Origin: Bdellovibrionales bacterium CG10_big_fil_rev_8_21_14_0_10_45_34
GTDB lineage: Bacteria; Bdellovibrionota; Bdellovibrionia; Bdellovibrionales; 1-14-0-10-45-34
Assembly: GCA_002778785.1 (NCBI GenBank)
Contig: PEZS01000001.1
Location: 327,666 to 391,665 of the forward strand
DNA: 64,000 nt
Direction: 5' to 3'
Positions 17,431-26,070 of this stretch are shown piece after piece. The position numbers and the translations under genes are program-made. The notes under the pieces are model-generated. The model did no database searches and had not been told where the DNA came from. It saw nothing but the letters and a program-made list of their open reading frames with translations. Each line of letters begins with the position of its first letter. The first letter of the stretch is position 1.

Positions 17431-17446
17431 AAATATCTCGATATTT
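17431..17446. promoter_or_regulatory. Probable regulator operator (AAATATC dyad)
   Basis: Arms AAATATC and GATATTT separated by two bases, 17 bases upstream of the XRE start codon. A short symmetric AT-rich site here fits autoregulation by the XRE protein. Confidence 0.5.
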
Positions 17447-17466
17447 ATGTAATGGCCTATATTCAG

Positions 17467-17511
17467 CTTAGCCGATTTTGTTCGTTATCGCGAACAACGA
17501 GCTAGGCTAAG
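17467..17511. repeat. Nested inverted repeats between divergent operons
   Basis: Outer arms CTTAGCC (17467-17473) and GGCTAAG (17505-17511) enclose inner arms TTGTTCG (17478-17484) and CGAACAA (17491-17497). All pairs are perfect. The site lies in the gap between the XRE and recombinase operons. It could be an operator, an oriT or a replication origin. Confidence 0.7.
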
Positions 17512-17576
17512 ATATGACTTCTCTTGAAGAAAAAAATATTTATGAAATGAGATAATCGTGTAAACCATTGAAACCA

Positions 17577-17605
17577 TTGAGAAATATGTAACAACGCGTT
17601 ATACT
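17577..17605 (+). promoter_or_regulatory. Sigma-70-type promoter for the recombinase operon
   Basis: TTGAGA, 17 bases, TATACT: near-consensus spacing and boxes, about 100 bases upstream of the first gene of the rightward operon. The duplicated AACCATTGA just before the -35 box may add a regulatory site. Confidence 0.7.
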
Positions 17606-17621
17606 GGTTTTGTAGCGATAA

Positions 17622-17666
17622 AGAACCGAGGGAGTAGGCTCAAGGGGAAATATCGGGACTGGTTCT
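17622..17666 (+). promoter_or_regulatory. Structured 5' leader of the recombinase operon
   Basis: The transcript from the promoter at 17577-17605 would have a leader of about 95 bases. AGAACC (17622-17627) can pair with GGTTCT (17661-17666), and GAG/CTC can pair inside it, giving a compact purine-rich fold. The first gene's start (17707) has a poor ribosome-binding site, so the leader could affect translation. This does not match a riboswitch class I know. Confidence 0.35.
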
Positions 17667-17706
17667 GGGTAAGCCACTTAAAGAAACCCTGATTAGTGGT
17701 GGTGAT

Positions 17707-17958
17707 ATGAAACCCAATACAACAGGCCGAGCCAAGCCTGACTTAGTCGAAGAGGCTGGCACATTAGCGAAAGAAAAGACCCGAACTTACATAAACCCAG
17801 CTGATGGCACGAAGTTTAAAATTACTGAGGAAGAGTTCGCTCAGGTAGTTAAGATTTTCGAATATCTTCGAAATTCACGAAACGCCCAAGTGGACACTCT
17901 CGAACCAGAAACAGATACGCAAGAAGTATCAAATGATTTAAAAGAAAAGGCAGGATAA
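17707..17958 (+). CDS. Small hypothetical protein, first gene of the recombinase operon
   Basis: An 83-residue acidic protein (MKPNTTGRAKPDLVEEAGTL, then a TRTYINPADGTKFKITEEEF segment and a helical FAQVVKIFEYLRNS stretch). The ribosome-binding site is weak (GGTGGTGAT). It is four bases upstream of the next gene. A small acidic protein ahead of a serine recombinase could be a directionality factor or a regulator, but no family is recognised. Composition matches the rest of the element. Confidence 0.7.
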   Translation: MKPNTTGRAKPDLVEEAGTLAKEKTRTYINPADGTKFKITEEEFAQVVKIFEYLRNSRNAQVDTLEPETDTQEVSNDLKEKAG

Positions 17959-17962
17959 CTTT

Positions 17963-18304
17963 ATGGACGCTTATAGAAATAGAAAAATCAATTTTTCCGA
18001 TGTTGGCTTTAGACTTTGGCATAAACTCCGAAGCACAAAAACAACCCGGAAAGAGCGAGAAGATTTGCGAATGGAACTCCAAAGAATTGGAATGGTAAAT
18101 GGAATTATTTTTAGAATTTTAGTTACCAATCGAGAGGAGTTTCCCTTCGCAAAGGAGTTACAAGAAAGTTTCGTGAGAACCTTTATACCAGAAGAATTAC
18201 TCACGAATTGGAGCGATAAGAAAAAACTTGAAGTGCTGTTAGCAACCATAATGCCTGACCCAAGAAAGTTCGAGTATCTATATGACGATAATATACAAGA
18301 ATAA
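17963..18304 (+). CDS. Hypothetical protein upstream of the serine recombinase
   Basis: A 113-residue basic, mostly helical protein starting MDAYRNRKINFSDVGFRLWH. It has a KTTRKEREDLRMELQRIGMV helix and an acidic tail ending YLYDDNIQE. The AGG in AAAGGCAGGATAACTTT can serve as its ribosome-binding site. It overlaps the recombinase start by 23 bases, so the two are translationally coupled and probably act together, for instance as a recombination directionality factor; that role is a guess. No family is recognised. Confidence 0.72.
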   Translation: MDAYRNRKINFSDVGFRLWHKLRSTKTTRKEREDLRMELQRIGMVNGIIFRILVTNREEFPFAKELQESFVRTFIPEELLTNWSDKKKLEVLLATIMPDPRKFEYLYDDNIQE

Positions 18305-19889
18305 GAAAGCTGTCGCTATTCTTCGAGTGAGTAGCGTCAAGCAAACAGATGGTGGTATCTCTCATCAGGTTCAGGAAGAGAAGTGTCGGGAGTATGCGAA
18401 AGACCTTGGATTAGATTTAGTAAGTGTTTTTACTTTTGCCGAAAGTGCTAAAGACAGTCAGCATCGAAAAAAATATAATGAAGCAATGGCATTTGTACGA
18501 AAGAACAAGATAGGTAATGTCTTATTCTATATGACCGACCGCGAAGCAAGAAATATGACTGATGGGGAGGAGAATGAGCGTCGCGTTTTAAAGGGTGAGT
18601 TCAATATTCATTATGTGAATGAAAGAAAGATACTTCATCAGAATACACCAACTAGTGAACTGTTTGCTCGTGATGTTCAACTCGCTTTGGCGAAAAGCAC
18701 CTCTAAAATAACAAGTGCTAAAGTTATCGATGCGATGGCCTCAAAGGCTGAGACTGGCTGGTACCCCAGCAATAAGCCGCCACTTGGATACACCACAGTT
18801 AAACTCAGAGACGATGAAACTGGACGTCTCAAAAATCGAGGCACAATTATTGGTCTCGACCCTAATGAGAAAAATAGGAAAATCGTTCTTAAAGAGTTCG
18901 AATTACGAGCGAAGGGGTTTACTTACGAGGAGATTAGGAAGCAAGTTTTGTCAGAAGGGCTGATGAAATCAAAAAAAGCCCTGACATACCGAAAAAGCTC
19001 AATTGAACATAGGCTTAAAAACCCCTTCTATCGTGGCGAGTTCGACTGGAAGGGTAAGCGCTACAAAGGCAAGCACGAATTATTTATCCCTAGAGCTTGG
19101 ATTGATAGAGTTGATGAAATGAATGGGCTTCGAGGTAGTTCTAAACGCAATTTTGCTGATGAGCATATGGTGTTGGTTGATGGCTGGTTGAATTGCTCCT
19201 GTGGTTGCCGGATTATTTATGACCCTAAAACGAAAACCATCAAGAGTGATGATGGAAAGACAAAAACATATCACTATTATCATTGTACCAATGGCAAAGG
19301 TGTTCATCAGAAGTTCGAAAATATCAAGGGTGATAAAATCTGGGAACAGTTTGGAAGTCTCATCGAAAAAATCAATATCAGCGATGAGTTTGCTGAAGAT
19401 ATAGCCCAGGCCCTCAATAAGACCGAGAATAAGGCCCATAGAGTTAGTGAACTTCAAATAGCTGAGTTCAAGGATAAGGAAGTTGAACTTCAAAGTCGTG
19501 AAGATAAGTTGTTTAATATGTTTGCCGAAAATCAAATCGACAAAGCTACCTACGAGCGCCAACTAAGACTAGTTCGTGAAAATCGTGAAGACATAACTAA
19601 TCAACTTGAGAAACTTCAAAAGAGTTTAACAAGTGCTGTGATGGAAACAGCTAAAACTGTTCTCGAACTGGCTACATCAGCGAAATCATTATGGAAAAGC
19701 AAGTCACCACAGGAGCGCAGAGAGTTCCTAGATACCATACTCTCGAACCCAATATTAGATGGCTTAACTGTTCGATATCAGTTGAAAAAACCATTCGCTG
19801 TACTTGTCAAAATGAATGAAAATGTTGAATGGTGCCCGGGACTGGACTTGAACCAGCATGCCCTTTCGAGCGCTAGCACCTCAAGCTAG
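18282..19889 (+). CDS. Large serine recombinase (integrase)
   Basis: A 535-residue site-specific recombinase. The N-terminal resolvase domain starts KKAVAILRVSSVKQTDGG, with the catalytic Ser in RVSS near residue 17, then FYMTDREARNM and KSTSKITSAKVIDAMASKAE. A recombinase domain follows (GWYPSNKPPLGY). Next comes a zinc-ribbon-like stretch (NCSCGCRIIYD ... YHYYHCTNGKG) and a coiled-coil C-terminus. The last 20 or so codons read through the antisense of tRNA-Leu(GAG), so the natural stop was probably set by the integration site. It should catalyse integration and excision of the element. Confidence 0.93.
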   Translation: MTIIYKNKKAVAILRVSSVKQTDGGISHQVQEEKCREYAKDLGLDLVSVFTFAESAKDSQHRKKYNEAMAFVRKNKIGNVLFYMTDREARNMTDGEENERRVLKGEFNIHYVNERKILHQNTPTSELFARDVQLALAKSTSKITSAKVIDAMASKAETGWYPSNKPPLGYTTVKLRDDETGRLKNRGTIIGLDPNEKNRKIVLKEFELRAKGFTYEEIRKQVLSEGLMKSKKALTYRKSSIEHRLKNPFYRGEFDWKGKRYKGKHELFIPRAWIDRVDEMNGLRGSSKRNFADEHMVLVDGWLNCSCGCRIIYDPKTKTIKSDDGKTKTYHYYHCTNGKGVHQKFENIKGDKIWEQFGSLIEKINISDEFAEDIAQALNKTENKAHRVSELQIAEFKDKEVELQSREDKLFNMFAENQIDKATYERQLRLVRENREDITNQLEKLQKSLTSAVMETAKTVLELATSAKSLWKSKSPQERREFLDTILSNPILDGLTVRYQLKKPFAVLVKMNENVEWCPGLDLNQHALSSASTSS

Positions 19890-19916
19890 TGCGTCTACCA
19901 ATTTCGCCACCCGGGC
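19830..19916 (-). tRNA. tRNA-Leu (anticodon GAG)
   Basis: The minus strand reads GCCCGGGTGGCGAAATTGG at the 5' end and CAGTCCCGGGCACCA at the 3' end. Acceptor arms GCCCGGG/CCCGGGC pair perfectly, CCA is encoded, and there is a long class II variable arm. The anticodon loop is CTTGAGG, giving GAG. Its 3' end faces the mobile element and is overlapped by the recombinase reading frame, marking it as the insertion site. Confidence 0.97.
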
Positions 19917-19925
19917 AATTAAAAA

Positions 19926-20105
19926 TTGTGTCTCAGTAACCTGCCAGAGCTCAGCTCGTATGGCAACTACGAGAAGTTCGAAAACGGTAAAGACACTTAT
20001 TTCATCGAAAAAGGGACCTGGTACCTACATCATGTTGGAAAAGGCAGCCACTTCACTAAGTTTATCCGCGCCAGACTCAAAATTGTGGAATTGTTTTCGG
20101 CTTGA
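19926..20105 (+). pseudogene. Orphan 3' coding fragment beside tRNA-Leu
   Basis: A 59-codon open frame begins right after the tRNA with no start signal (a TTG follows an in-frame TAA). It encodes a protein-like stretch: YGNYEKFENGKDTYFIEKGT, WYLHHVGKGSHFTKFIRARL, then KIVELFSA and a stop. The composition is that of a real C-terminus. It may be the tail of a gene cut off by an earlier insertion at the tRNA. No family is recognised. A hairpin (20140-20164) and a strong terminator follow it. Confidence 0.5.
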
Positions 20106-20181
20106 TTAACCCATTTAAAACAGAGTTGGGTCCAATGAGTATGGGCGCAGATAGAACGCCCATATGGTTCCTCCAGTTTTT

Positions 20182-20217
20182 GGCCAGGATCTCCCCAGAC
20201 CTGGCCGTTTTTCTTTT
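20182..20217 (+). terminator. Rho-independent terminator
   Basis: GGCCAGG and CCTGGCC arms with an 11-base loop, followed by GTTTTTCTTTT. It would end transcription of the fragment at 19926-20105. A second stem (TATGGGCG/CGCCCATA) lies at 20140-20164. Confidence 0.85.
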
Positions 20218-20648
20218 AGGAAGCTAGCACTCTTATCAAAAAGAAAAGCGCTGTTCCGAAAGTCACAAAGTGTATCAGTATGGTCGACATTTTCATCCTT
20301 AGCTGGCCTTTAGGGGCACCTACCCATCTTTTCGGTTAAGTTTTGAAAAACTTTAGCAACTAGTTGAAATCTATGAATTTTCTTGCCTGACTAAAAACTA
20401 GACAATTGCACGCCAGAACCGCTTAGATGTTAACATATTGAAAACACAAAGAAAAACCAAAATTTGTAACATTTTTGGTCACCCTTATCCCACCTAAAAG
20501 TGCTTAGACAGATTGCCCTCAGAAAGCATGAAATCCAGAAAACCCATTAATTACAATTAGTTAAGACTAGCCACTAACCTTCGGCACGATCCTGGCATTT
20601 TTACATGGTTGAGGCGGTGTTTGAAGACATCTCCTTAGGAGAAAGAGA
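20218..20648. other. 431-base gap without a gene
   Basis: AT-rich, with stops in all frames and no convincing RNA gene. The only clear signal is AGGAGAAAGAG just before the lipoprotein start at 20649. A promoter for the lipoprotein is expected here but I cannot pick it out reliably. Confidence 0.5.
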
Positions 20649-21431
20649 ATGAAAAGGGTAACTCTAAAAATTAAAACAGCGGTACTGGTGAGCACACTTG
20701 CCATACTTGTTGGTTGCCCAAGCAAGGACAACGGAGCTGGAGCTCCGCCTCCTCCAGCAGCCACTCCAACGACACCCACAGTGCCTACACCGACGACACC
20801 CACTGACACAAATACTGCGGCCAAAGCTGGCGGAGAAGCTGTACTTCAGATTGATTCGATAACTTCATTTTCTGAGTATGCGGGCCGTCCTTTATATAAT
20901 CCAAAAGATGTGAAGGTGAGAGTTAATCTTCAAAATCTTGGCTCATGGTATGGCCAAGATGTCTATGGTGGTGAGTTAGCAATTTCGTACAACGATCTTG
21001 GACCTGGTGGTCGTGATCAGTATTACGAAGGGCGTTTCTATTCAGGAACAGATCTGAACGAGAACTCGCATAAAAGATTTGCGCACGGAATGTTTCGTGG
21101 TTTTTTTGAAGACAGCTTAGGTGCGGCCCTCATCGTCATCGAAGAGACGGATGATTTGGGTTTAATGTCGGGCTCTGTTTACTACAAAAACTGGAACCTC
21201 GCTGTCTGTAATTCTATGCCGTTCTTCTACCCCGAGTGTAACGACAAATCACAAGCCAAGTGCTGGAATATATTAAGAGGGCCTTATGACTGTCGCACCT
21301 TTGTGGCGCAAAACTCAGACGGCAAGTGGGTCGTTGATATAGACAAAGTAACATCATCTGTACCGAGTGATGGATATAAGAGAATTGGTCGATTTGAAGG
21401 TCTCAACTTTGCAAAAGCATTTAATAAGTAG
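20649..21431 (+). CDS. Lipoprotein of unknown function (Pro/Thr-rich linker)
   Basis: A 260-residue exported lipoprotein. The signal peptide MKRVTLKIKTAVLVSTLAIL ends in lipobox VGC, followed by a PPPPAATPTTPTVPTPTTPT-type flexible linker to about residue 58. A globular domain with many aromatic residues and several Cys (CNSMPFFYPECND, then KCWNILRGPYDC) follows, suggesting disulfides and a periplasmic or surface location. The ribosome-binding site AGGAG precedes the ATG. It is the first of three consecutive lipoprotein genes on the same strand; the first two share proline-rich linkers. No family is recognised. Confidence 0.85.
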   Translation: MKRVTLKIKTAVLVSTLAILVGCPSKDNGAGAPPPPAATPTTPTVPTPTTPTDTNTAAKAGGEAVLQIDSITSFSEYAGRPLYNPKDVKVRVNLQNLGSWYGQDVYGGELAISYNDLGPGGRDQYYEGRFYSGTDLNENSHKRFAHGMFRGFFEDSLGAALIVIEETDDLGLMSGSVYYKNWNLAVCNSMPFFYPECNDKSQAKCWNILRGPYDCRTFVAQNSDGKWVVDIDKVTSSVPSDGYKRIGRFEGLNFAKAFNK

Positions 21432-21567
21432 CGATGTTTGAAGCGACTGTGTTTAAGAGCGATTTAAACAGGTGAAACTGAACAAAGGTTCGACATCTGT
21501 AAAACAAAAAAGATCTGCGGGGGCAGATTGAATACGTAGGGGGGAGGAGAGTTGAGGAGAGAGAGTT

Positions 21568-22236
21568 ATGAAAGCAACAGACTTCTTTCAGAAAGAAAAC
21601 GATCGGGCTTCAGCAAAGCGACCCTACTTAAGAAGGTTGGGCGTCTTGATGTTGGCAGTGACAGCGTTATCGATGCTAACGGCGTGCCCGGATAAAGATC
21701 GAAACAATCAGCCCGTAGCGATTGCACCGCCACCACCTATGCCGCCAGGCCCAGGAGGTCCAGGAGGGTGTATGGGACCACAATGTTACCAGAGTCAGGG
21801 TATGATGCCCTTAATGTCAGCGATTGGATCTGACTACTCGGGAACAATCTTTCTTGAGTTAAATCTCTATGGTTCGCAGCAGACGATCTCGCAGTTCGGA
21901 GGTCAATTCTTTTCAGAACAGTACAGCGGTCCAGCGTTGGCAGAAGGCGTGTTAACGGTAACCCCACAGTTTTCTCAAAATAACTCGGTTACTTGCGCGA
22001 TACCTCCAGGTCAGTACTATGTTGTGTCTCAACAACAGGGAATGTTCAGCCAGATGATGTTTCAGTTTCAGATGATAGATCAGAATACTGGAATTCAAGT
22101 AGTCCTTCCAAACAATGGGTTAAGAGTTTCGCAGAGTCCGCGAATTGGGCCTGATGGTTTTGGTTACAACTTTCTCATGCAAAACTACATGCAGGTTGGA
22201 GTGGGCGGCATGGGGTGTCAAGTGATGTTGAACTAG
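21568..22236 (+). CDS. Lipoprotein of unknown function (Pro/Gly-rich linker)
   Basis: A 222-residue lipoprotein. The signal sequence has an extended charged head (MKATDFFQKENDRASAKRPY) before the hydrophobic core and lipobox LTAC near residue 40. A Pro/Gly-rich linker (APPPPMPPGPGGPGG) follows, then a Gln/Met/Phe-rich domain with SGTIFLELNLYGSQQTIS and SVTCAIPPGQYYVV. A GAGGAGAG ribosome-binding site precedes the ATG. The architecture repeats that of the gene upstream, so the two may be products of one surface-lipoprotein family. No function is known to me. Confidence 0.82.
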   Translation: MKATDFFQKENDRASAKRPYLRRLGVLMLAVTALSMLTACPDKDRNNQPVAIAPPPPMPPGPGGPGGCMGPQCYQSQGMMPLMSAIGSDYSGTIFLELNLYGSQQTISQFGGQFFSEQYSGPALAEGVLTVTPQFSQNNSVTCAIPPGQYYVVSQQQGMFSQMMFQFQMIDQNTGIQVVLPNNGLRVSQSPRIGPDGFGYNFLMQNYMQVGVGGMGCQVMLN

Positions 22237-22371
22237 AGTCAAACATAGTGAGGTTACACTTTCTCAAGCGGGCTTTCCGAATGTTTAGAGGTAAAGGCAA
22301 ACTATTAGATGACTAGTTAAAAAATGAAATTTGAGTACGGACACCTGAAGTAAACTCTTGAAAAAAAGGCT

Positions 22372-23085
22372 ATGGTTGCGATGAGACTAAATGAAATTAT
22401 TGTTTCGATTCTGATAGGGCTAAGCGCGTTGACTGTCTCTTGCGCGAAGGTTGAAAGATACCACGAATCGACGCTGACAAATGATCAAGCATCGGCACTC
22501 TACTCAGAACAGCTCACTGTAATGAATGAGGCGCTGACAGAGCTGACAGAGCAGAACTTCGATCAAATCCGCGTCAGCGCCATTCAAAATATGATGACTT
22601 TAGAACAAGACCCAGCAACACGTCACTTTATGATGGAGGCCAAAACTTCTGAGCAGTTTCGGGCGCTGCTTCCGTTTGCTGATTACACGATCCTTGACGT
22701 AGCATCTACTGCGCAGCCAATCCGCGGAATCGTTTCGCTTTCCGTCTTAAAACAAGAGGCGGCCTATTACGTTAACCTAGTATTCACAACTTACCTTTCA
22801 CCAACTGAGTACACCCGAGAAGGATACTCGAACCTTGTACCTTCATCAGGTTACGAGAATTTTCACCTTCAAGACGGAGGCTTCCAGATAGTCGCGAGCA
22901 ACATTCTCGATTTTAATCCTGAGTACAAGAGAAGATCTATTGTGATCCACTCTGACGACCTCGATGAAAATGGTGCACTGAAAGACAGTCTCAAGCTTCA
23001 GATTCACTCACTTGATCAAACAACTGGCCAAACTTGGCTATCCGGCGTCGTCAACGGCCTCCAAGAATTCCTCATTCATTTTTAG
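22372..23085 (+). CDS. Lipoprotein of unknown function
   Basis: A 237-residue lipoprotein with signal peptide MRLNEIIVSILIGLSALTVS then C (lipobox TVSC). The ATG at 22381 may be the true start, since it begins this signal peptide directly; the first ATG at 22372 adds three residues. The mature part is helical at first (LTNDQASALYSEQLTVMNEA) and then beta-rich. No domain is recognised. A TAGGTGC/GCACCTA stem (23083-23114) overlaps the stop codon but lacks a T-run. Confidence 0.8.
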   Translation: MVAMRLNEIIVSILIGLSALTVSCAKVERYHESTLTNDQASALYSEQLTVMNEALTELTEQNFDQIRVSAIQNMMTLEQDPATRHFMMEAKTSEQFRALLPFADYTILDVASTAQPIRGIVSLSVLKQEAAYYVNLVFTTYLSPTEYTREGYSNLVPSSGYENFHLQDGGFQIVASNILDFNPEYKRRSIVIHSDDLDENGALKDSLKLQIHSLDQTTGQTWLSGVVNGLQEFLIHF

Positions 23086-23305
23086 GTGCCAGGTCCTAGA
23101 TGCGGACGCACCTAGTCGATTAGTAGAATCGAAATCCCAAGTTCAACCCAAATCTCCTACTTGGGATAAGTGAAGCCTATAAGCCAGCATGTTTTACTAC
23201 CTATGTTTGCGCTCGCTCAGGCAGGATCACTCATTGGCCATGTGTTGTAACATAATACTTGTTCCTACCATCAATAGCTTTCATACTTATACGAGTGGGG
23301 TAAGT

Positions 23306-24172
23306 ATGCAGCTTTGGGTGGAGTTTTTTGAAGATCTTCAGAACGTTCGGGGTCGCTCGCGCAATACCGTCATGGCCTACCGGCGTGACCTTGAAGTTTA
23401 CGAAAAGTTCTTAGCAGCGAAAAAGCCTCTTTCGATGCTTGCAGGCTTTTTAAAGTCGCAGGGGTTGAGCACACGCTCCCAAGCTCGAGTAATCTCAAGT
23501 CTTAGAACCTATTACAAATTTTTAGAAGATCGCGGAATTGATGCGCCCGAACTCAGAGAACTGCGTCCGCCCAAGGTGACTAAATCTATTCCAAGGCCAC
23601 TTGATTTTGACGAATATCGAAAACTTGTTGATGCCAGTAAAACGAGCGACCTCTATAAAACTGCACGTAACCACATCACATTGGCGCTTTTGTTCGGGCT
23701 TGGTTGCCGCGTGAGCGAACTTATAGAGCTGAGTTTGCAAGATGTTTACTTGGATGACTCCAAAGTATTGCTAAAAGGTAAGGGCGGAAAGCAGCGATTC
23801 GTGCCGCTCACAACATTTATTATTCAAGAGTTGGGTATTTATCTCACTCATGTCAGAAGTCATCTCACCGACGATCCGATTGCGCAGACGAGTATCATTA
23901 TAAATGATCGAGGACATCGCCCTTCGCGGGTAGATATCTGGAGGTGGCTTGCTCATTGGTCGCAAGTCGCCGGGTTTGATGAGCCTATTTCACCGCATAG
24001 ATTTCGCCATGGCTGCGCGACGGCACTGCTCGAGTCAGGCGCTGACCTAAGATCGATACAAATGATTTTGGGGCACGCAAGTTTACAGACGACGCAGATC
24101 TACACGACAGTAGCGACTCATAAAATTCAAGAGACCGTTGAGAACCATCATCCGATGTCGTACAAAGGTTGA
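23306..24172 (+). CDS. Tyrosine recombinase of the XerC/XerD type
   Basis: A 288-residue recombinase. ATG at 23306 is preferred over the longer frame from 23189, because it starts the family-typical N-terminal domain (WVEFFEDLQNVRGRSRNTVM) and follows GGGGTAAGT. Catalytic residues are the Arg in LGCRVSEL near 135, the Lys in KGKGGKQR, HxxR in PHRFRHGCAT, the His in LGHASLQTT and the Tyr in QIYTTV. Length and motifs fit chromosomal Xer recombinases, which resolve chromosome dimers at dif. No dif site is seen nearby. It is not next to a transfer module, so a housekeeping role is likelier than an integrase role. Confidence 0.9.
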   Translation: MQLWVEFFEDLQNVRGRSRNTVMAYRRDLEVYEKFLAAKKPLSMLAGFLKSQGLSTRSQARVISSLRTYYKFLEDRGIDAPELRELRPPKVTKSIPRPLDFDEYRKLVDASKTSDLYKTARNHITLALLFGLGCRVSELIELSLQDVYLDDSKVLLKGKGGKQRFVPLTTFIIQELGIYLTHVRSHLTDDPIAQTSIIINDRGHRPSRVDIWRWLAHWSQVAGFDEPISPHRFRHGCATALLESGADLRSIQMILGHASLQTTQIYTTVATHKIQETVENHHPMSYKG

Positions 24173-24361
24173 TCTTTTAAGCAACAAGATGGGATTGGGC
24201 AAAGTCGGACATAAAAAGTGAGCACCGTCGACTTTGTGGGCCTCCTAAAAGGAGCCATCTGAAACCTTCATCAAAGCCTATTCGAACCTACTTCTGCTAC
24301 AATCCGAAACTCGAACGACCAGGATCAGGATGAGTGCCATCAGATAGGCAATTGATTTGCT

Positions 24362-25840
24362 GTGCAGCCGTTCACTATGCAAATTTTTTCACTCATCGAA
24401 TCGAGAAACAGAACCCAAGAAATCGAGATAGAAGTCTCAGCCGTTTCGGGGCCTAGCCAAATTATGATCGTCGGGTGTGCCAGCCAATCTGTTAAAGAGA
24501 GTGCTATAAGAATCCAGTCGGCACTAAGGGTCTGCGGTATTCGCCTGCCAGTTTCTTCAACGCTTTTGGTAAACCTTCGCCCAACCGAGCTCAGCAAATC
24601 GAGCTCGGGTATCGATCTAGCAATCGTGCTCGCTATTCTCATAGAAATCGAAAAGATTGAACCTTCGAATCTGTTTGGTTCGGACGCCTCGAATAAGAAA
24701 ATCTGCGTTTATGGAGGCGTTGGTTTAAAGGGCGACATTATACGACCTAAAGACACCGCCACTTTGCTCTGTAAAACAGATTTCGACTTTTGCGTGTGTG
24801 CTGAAGGCGGCGGGACTCTCACCGGTAAGCAGTGGCACCTGCGGCACATAGGTGAGCTTTTTGAATCTCCCAACTGGGCGGAACCCTCTAATAAACTCCA
24901 ATTCCAGCGACCGAAGCTTCCGCTTTTGACTTGGGGTGAGCCGGCTTCAAGGCTTGTTGAGCTTTTAGCCCTATGGCCCGCCCACGCACTTGTTGCTGGA
25001 CCGCCCGGAAGCGGGAAGACCACTCTTTCAGACACACTTTGGGCCTTGATGAAAGGCCCCCGGTCTGATGAGCTTTCAGATATCTTAGAGTGGTCTGACT
25101 CAACGAATACGGCGTGGCGTCCGAAAGTTCAGCCGCACCATACGATGACCTATCTATCCATTGTTGGTGGCGGTAGTCATATCACACCCGGAGAGATGAC
25201 AAGGGCGCATTTAGGCTTACTTGTTCTTGATGAGTACCTAGAGTTTTCGAAACAAGTGCAAGAGGCACTTCGTGAACCACTAGAGAGTTCGAAGTTTCGA
25301 CTAGTGAGAGCAGGGCAAGCTGCGCAGATAATGCCTTGTGCGTTTCAGATGTATGCGACAGCGAACTTATGCCCATGCGGTCGCTACCTTCCAAACGATT
25401 CTACAAAGTGCCGCTGCAGCTCGCAGAAAATCTACCGCAGCCTTGAGAAAATTTCTGGTCCTGCTACCGATCGAATCGACGTTATCGCATTTTCTGATAA
25501 ATGGAGGGAGGCAAATGCTCGCAAAGATCTGGGAGCGCTGGTGAATCGAATAGAGGCGGCGCGTGACTGGATCGAAGATTACGTCCGCGATACTGAGTGC
25601 CAGGTTTGGAAGCGCAGATGGCAAAAATTCCCACAGCTGGAGTTTTCCGGCGCTGCTCAGCGAGCCTTCGCGGGTATTCAAGAATCATCCCTTCGAAGAA
25701 GTGAGTCGGTGAGGCAAGCTGCCATTGCTTTAGCCTGTTTAGAAAACTCCAGCGTGGTTGAGGGAATTCACATTGAGGAGGCGAAAGAATTTTGCATAAA
25801 GCCCCACCAAGCACTTCTTGAGGCGCGCAGCGCGCTTTAG
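24362..25840 (+). CDS. comM: ComM/YifB-family Mg-chelatase-like AAA ATPase
   Basis: A 492-residue protein of the ComM/YifB family, hexameric helicases that help branch migration during natural transformation. The N-terminal domain is Lon-like (VSAVSGPSQIMIVGCASQSV, then LVNLRPTELSKSSSGIDLAI). Walker A is AGPPGSGKTTLSD near 213, Walker B is GLLVLDEYLEF, and the C-terminal Mg_chelatase_C part has LCPCGRYLPNDSTKCRCS. The Cys-rich ATANLCPCG motif is diagnostic. The start is uncertain: GTG at 24362 and ATG at 24377 both lack a good ribosome-binding site. It stands alone, with no competence genes adjacent. Confidence 0.92.
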   Translation: MQPFTMQIFSLIESRNRTQEIEIEVSAVSGPSQIMIVGCASQSVKESAIRIQSALRVCGIRLPVSSTLLVNLRPTELSKSSSGIDLAIVLAILIEIEKIEPSNLFGSDASNKKICVYGGVGLKGDIIRPKDTATLLCKTDFDFCVCAEGGGTLTGKQWHLRHIGELFESPNWAEPSNKLQFQRPKLPLLTWGEPASRLVELLALWPAHALVAGPPGSGKTTLSDTLWALMKGPRSDELSDILEWSDSTNTAWRPKVQPHHTMTYLSIVGGGSHITPGEMTRAHLGLLVLDEYLEFSKQVQEALREPLESSKFRLVRAGQAAQIMPCAFQMYATANLCPCGRYLPNDSTKCRCSSQKIYRSLEKISGPATDRIDVIAFSDKWREANARKDLGALVNRIEAARDWIEDYVRDTECQVWKRRWQKFPQLEFSGAAQRAFAGIQESSLRRSESVRQAAIALACLENSSVVEGIHIEEAKEFCIKPHQALLEARSAL

Positions 25841-26070
25841 CTATCTGAGCTGGTGCTCATGTCATACCTCACCCCCACAGAGAGATCTCGCCGAACGACT
25901 CAACACTAGGCTGGGGTTGCGTTAATTCAGCACACCCTCTATAAGCCGTTCCATAAATTCTGCGCGCTCCCTGTCGAGGCACGGCGCAGCAATAGTTTTA
26001 ACCAGCAATTTACCAACTTGAAATCTGAGCTCTGAAGAGCGATTCTTGCCCACACGATTCAAGTCTCATT

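Larger units (their letters stand above)
10336..19829. mobile_element. Integrated mobilizable element at the 3' end of tRNA-Leu(GAG)
   Basis: The minimal extent covers a restriction-modification pair, a leftward operon with a Rep_trans/MobT-like initiator and an FtsK-like ATPase, an XRE regulator, and a rightward serine recombinase operon. The recombinase frame runs into the tRNA-Leu gene, so the right boundary is at or just inside the tRNA 3' end. By eye the DNA is more AT-rich than the flanks. No conjugation-pore genes are present, so transfer would need a helper. The left boundary is not resolved: I found no clear copy of the tRNA 3' end on the left, and the toxin-antitoxin pair may be inside or outside. 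Confidence 0.75.
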
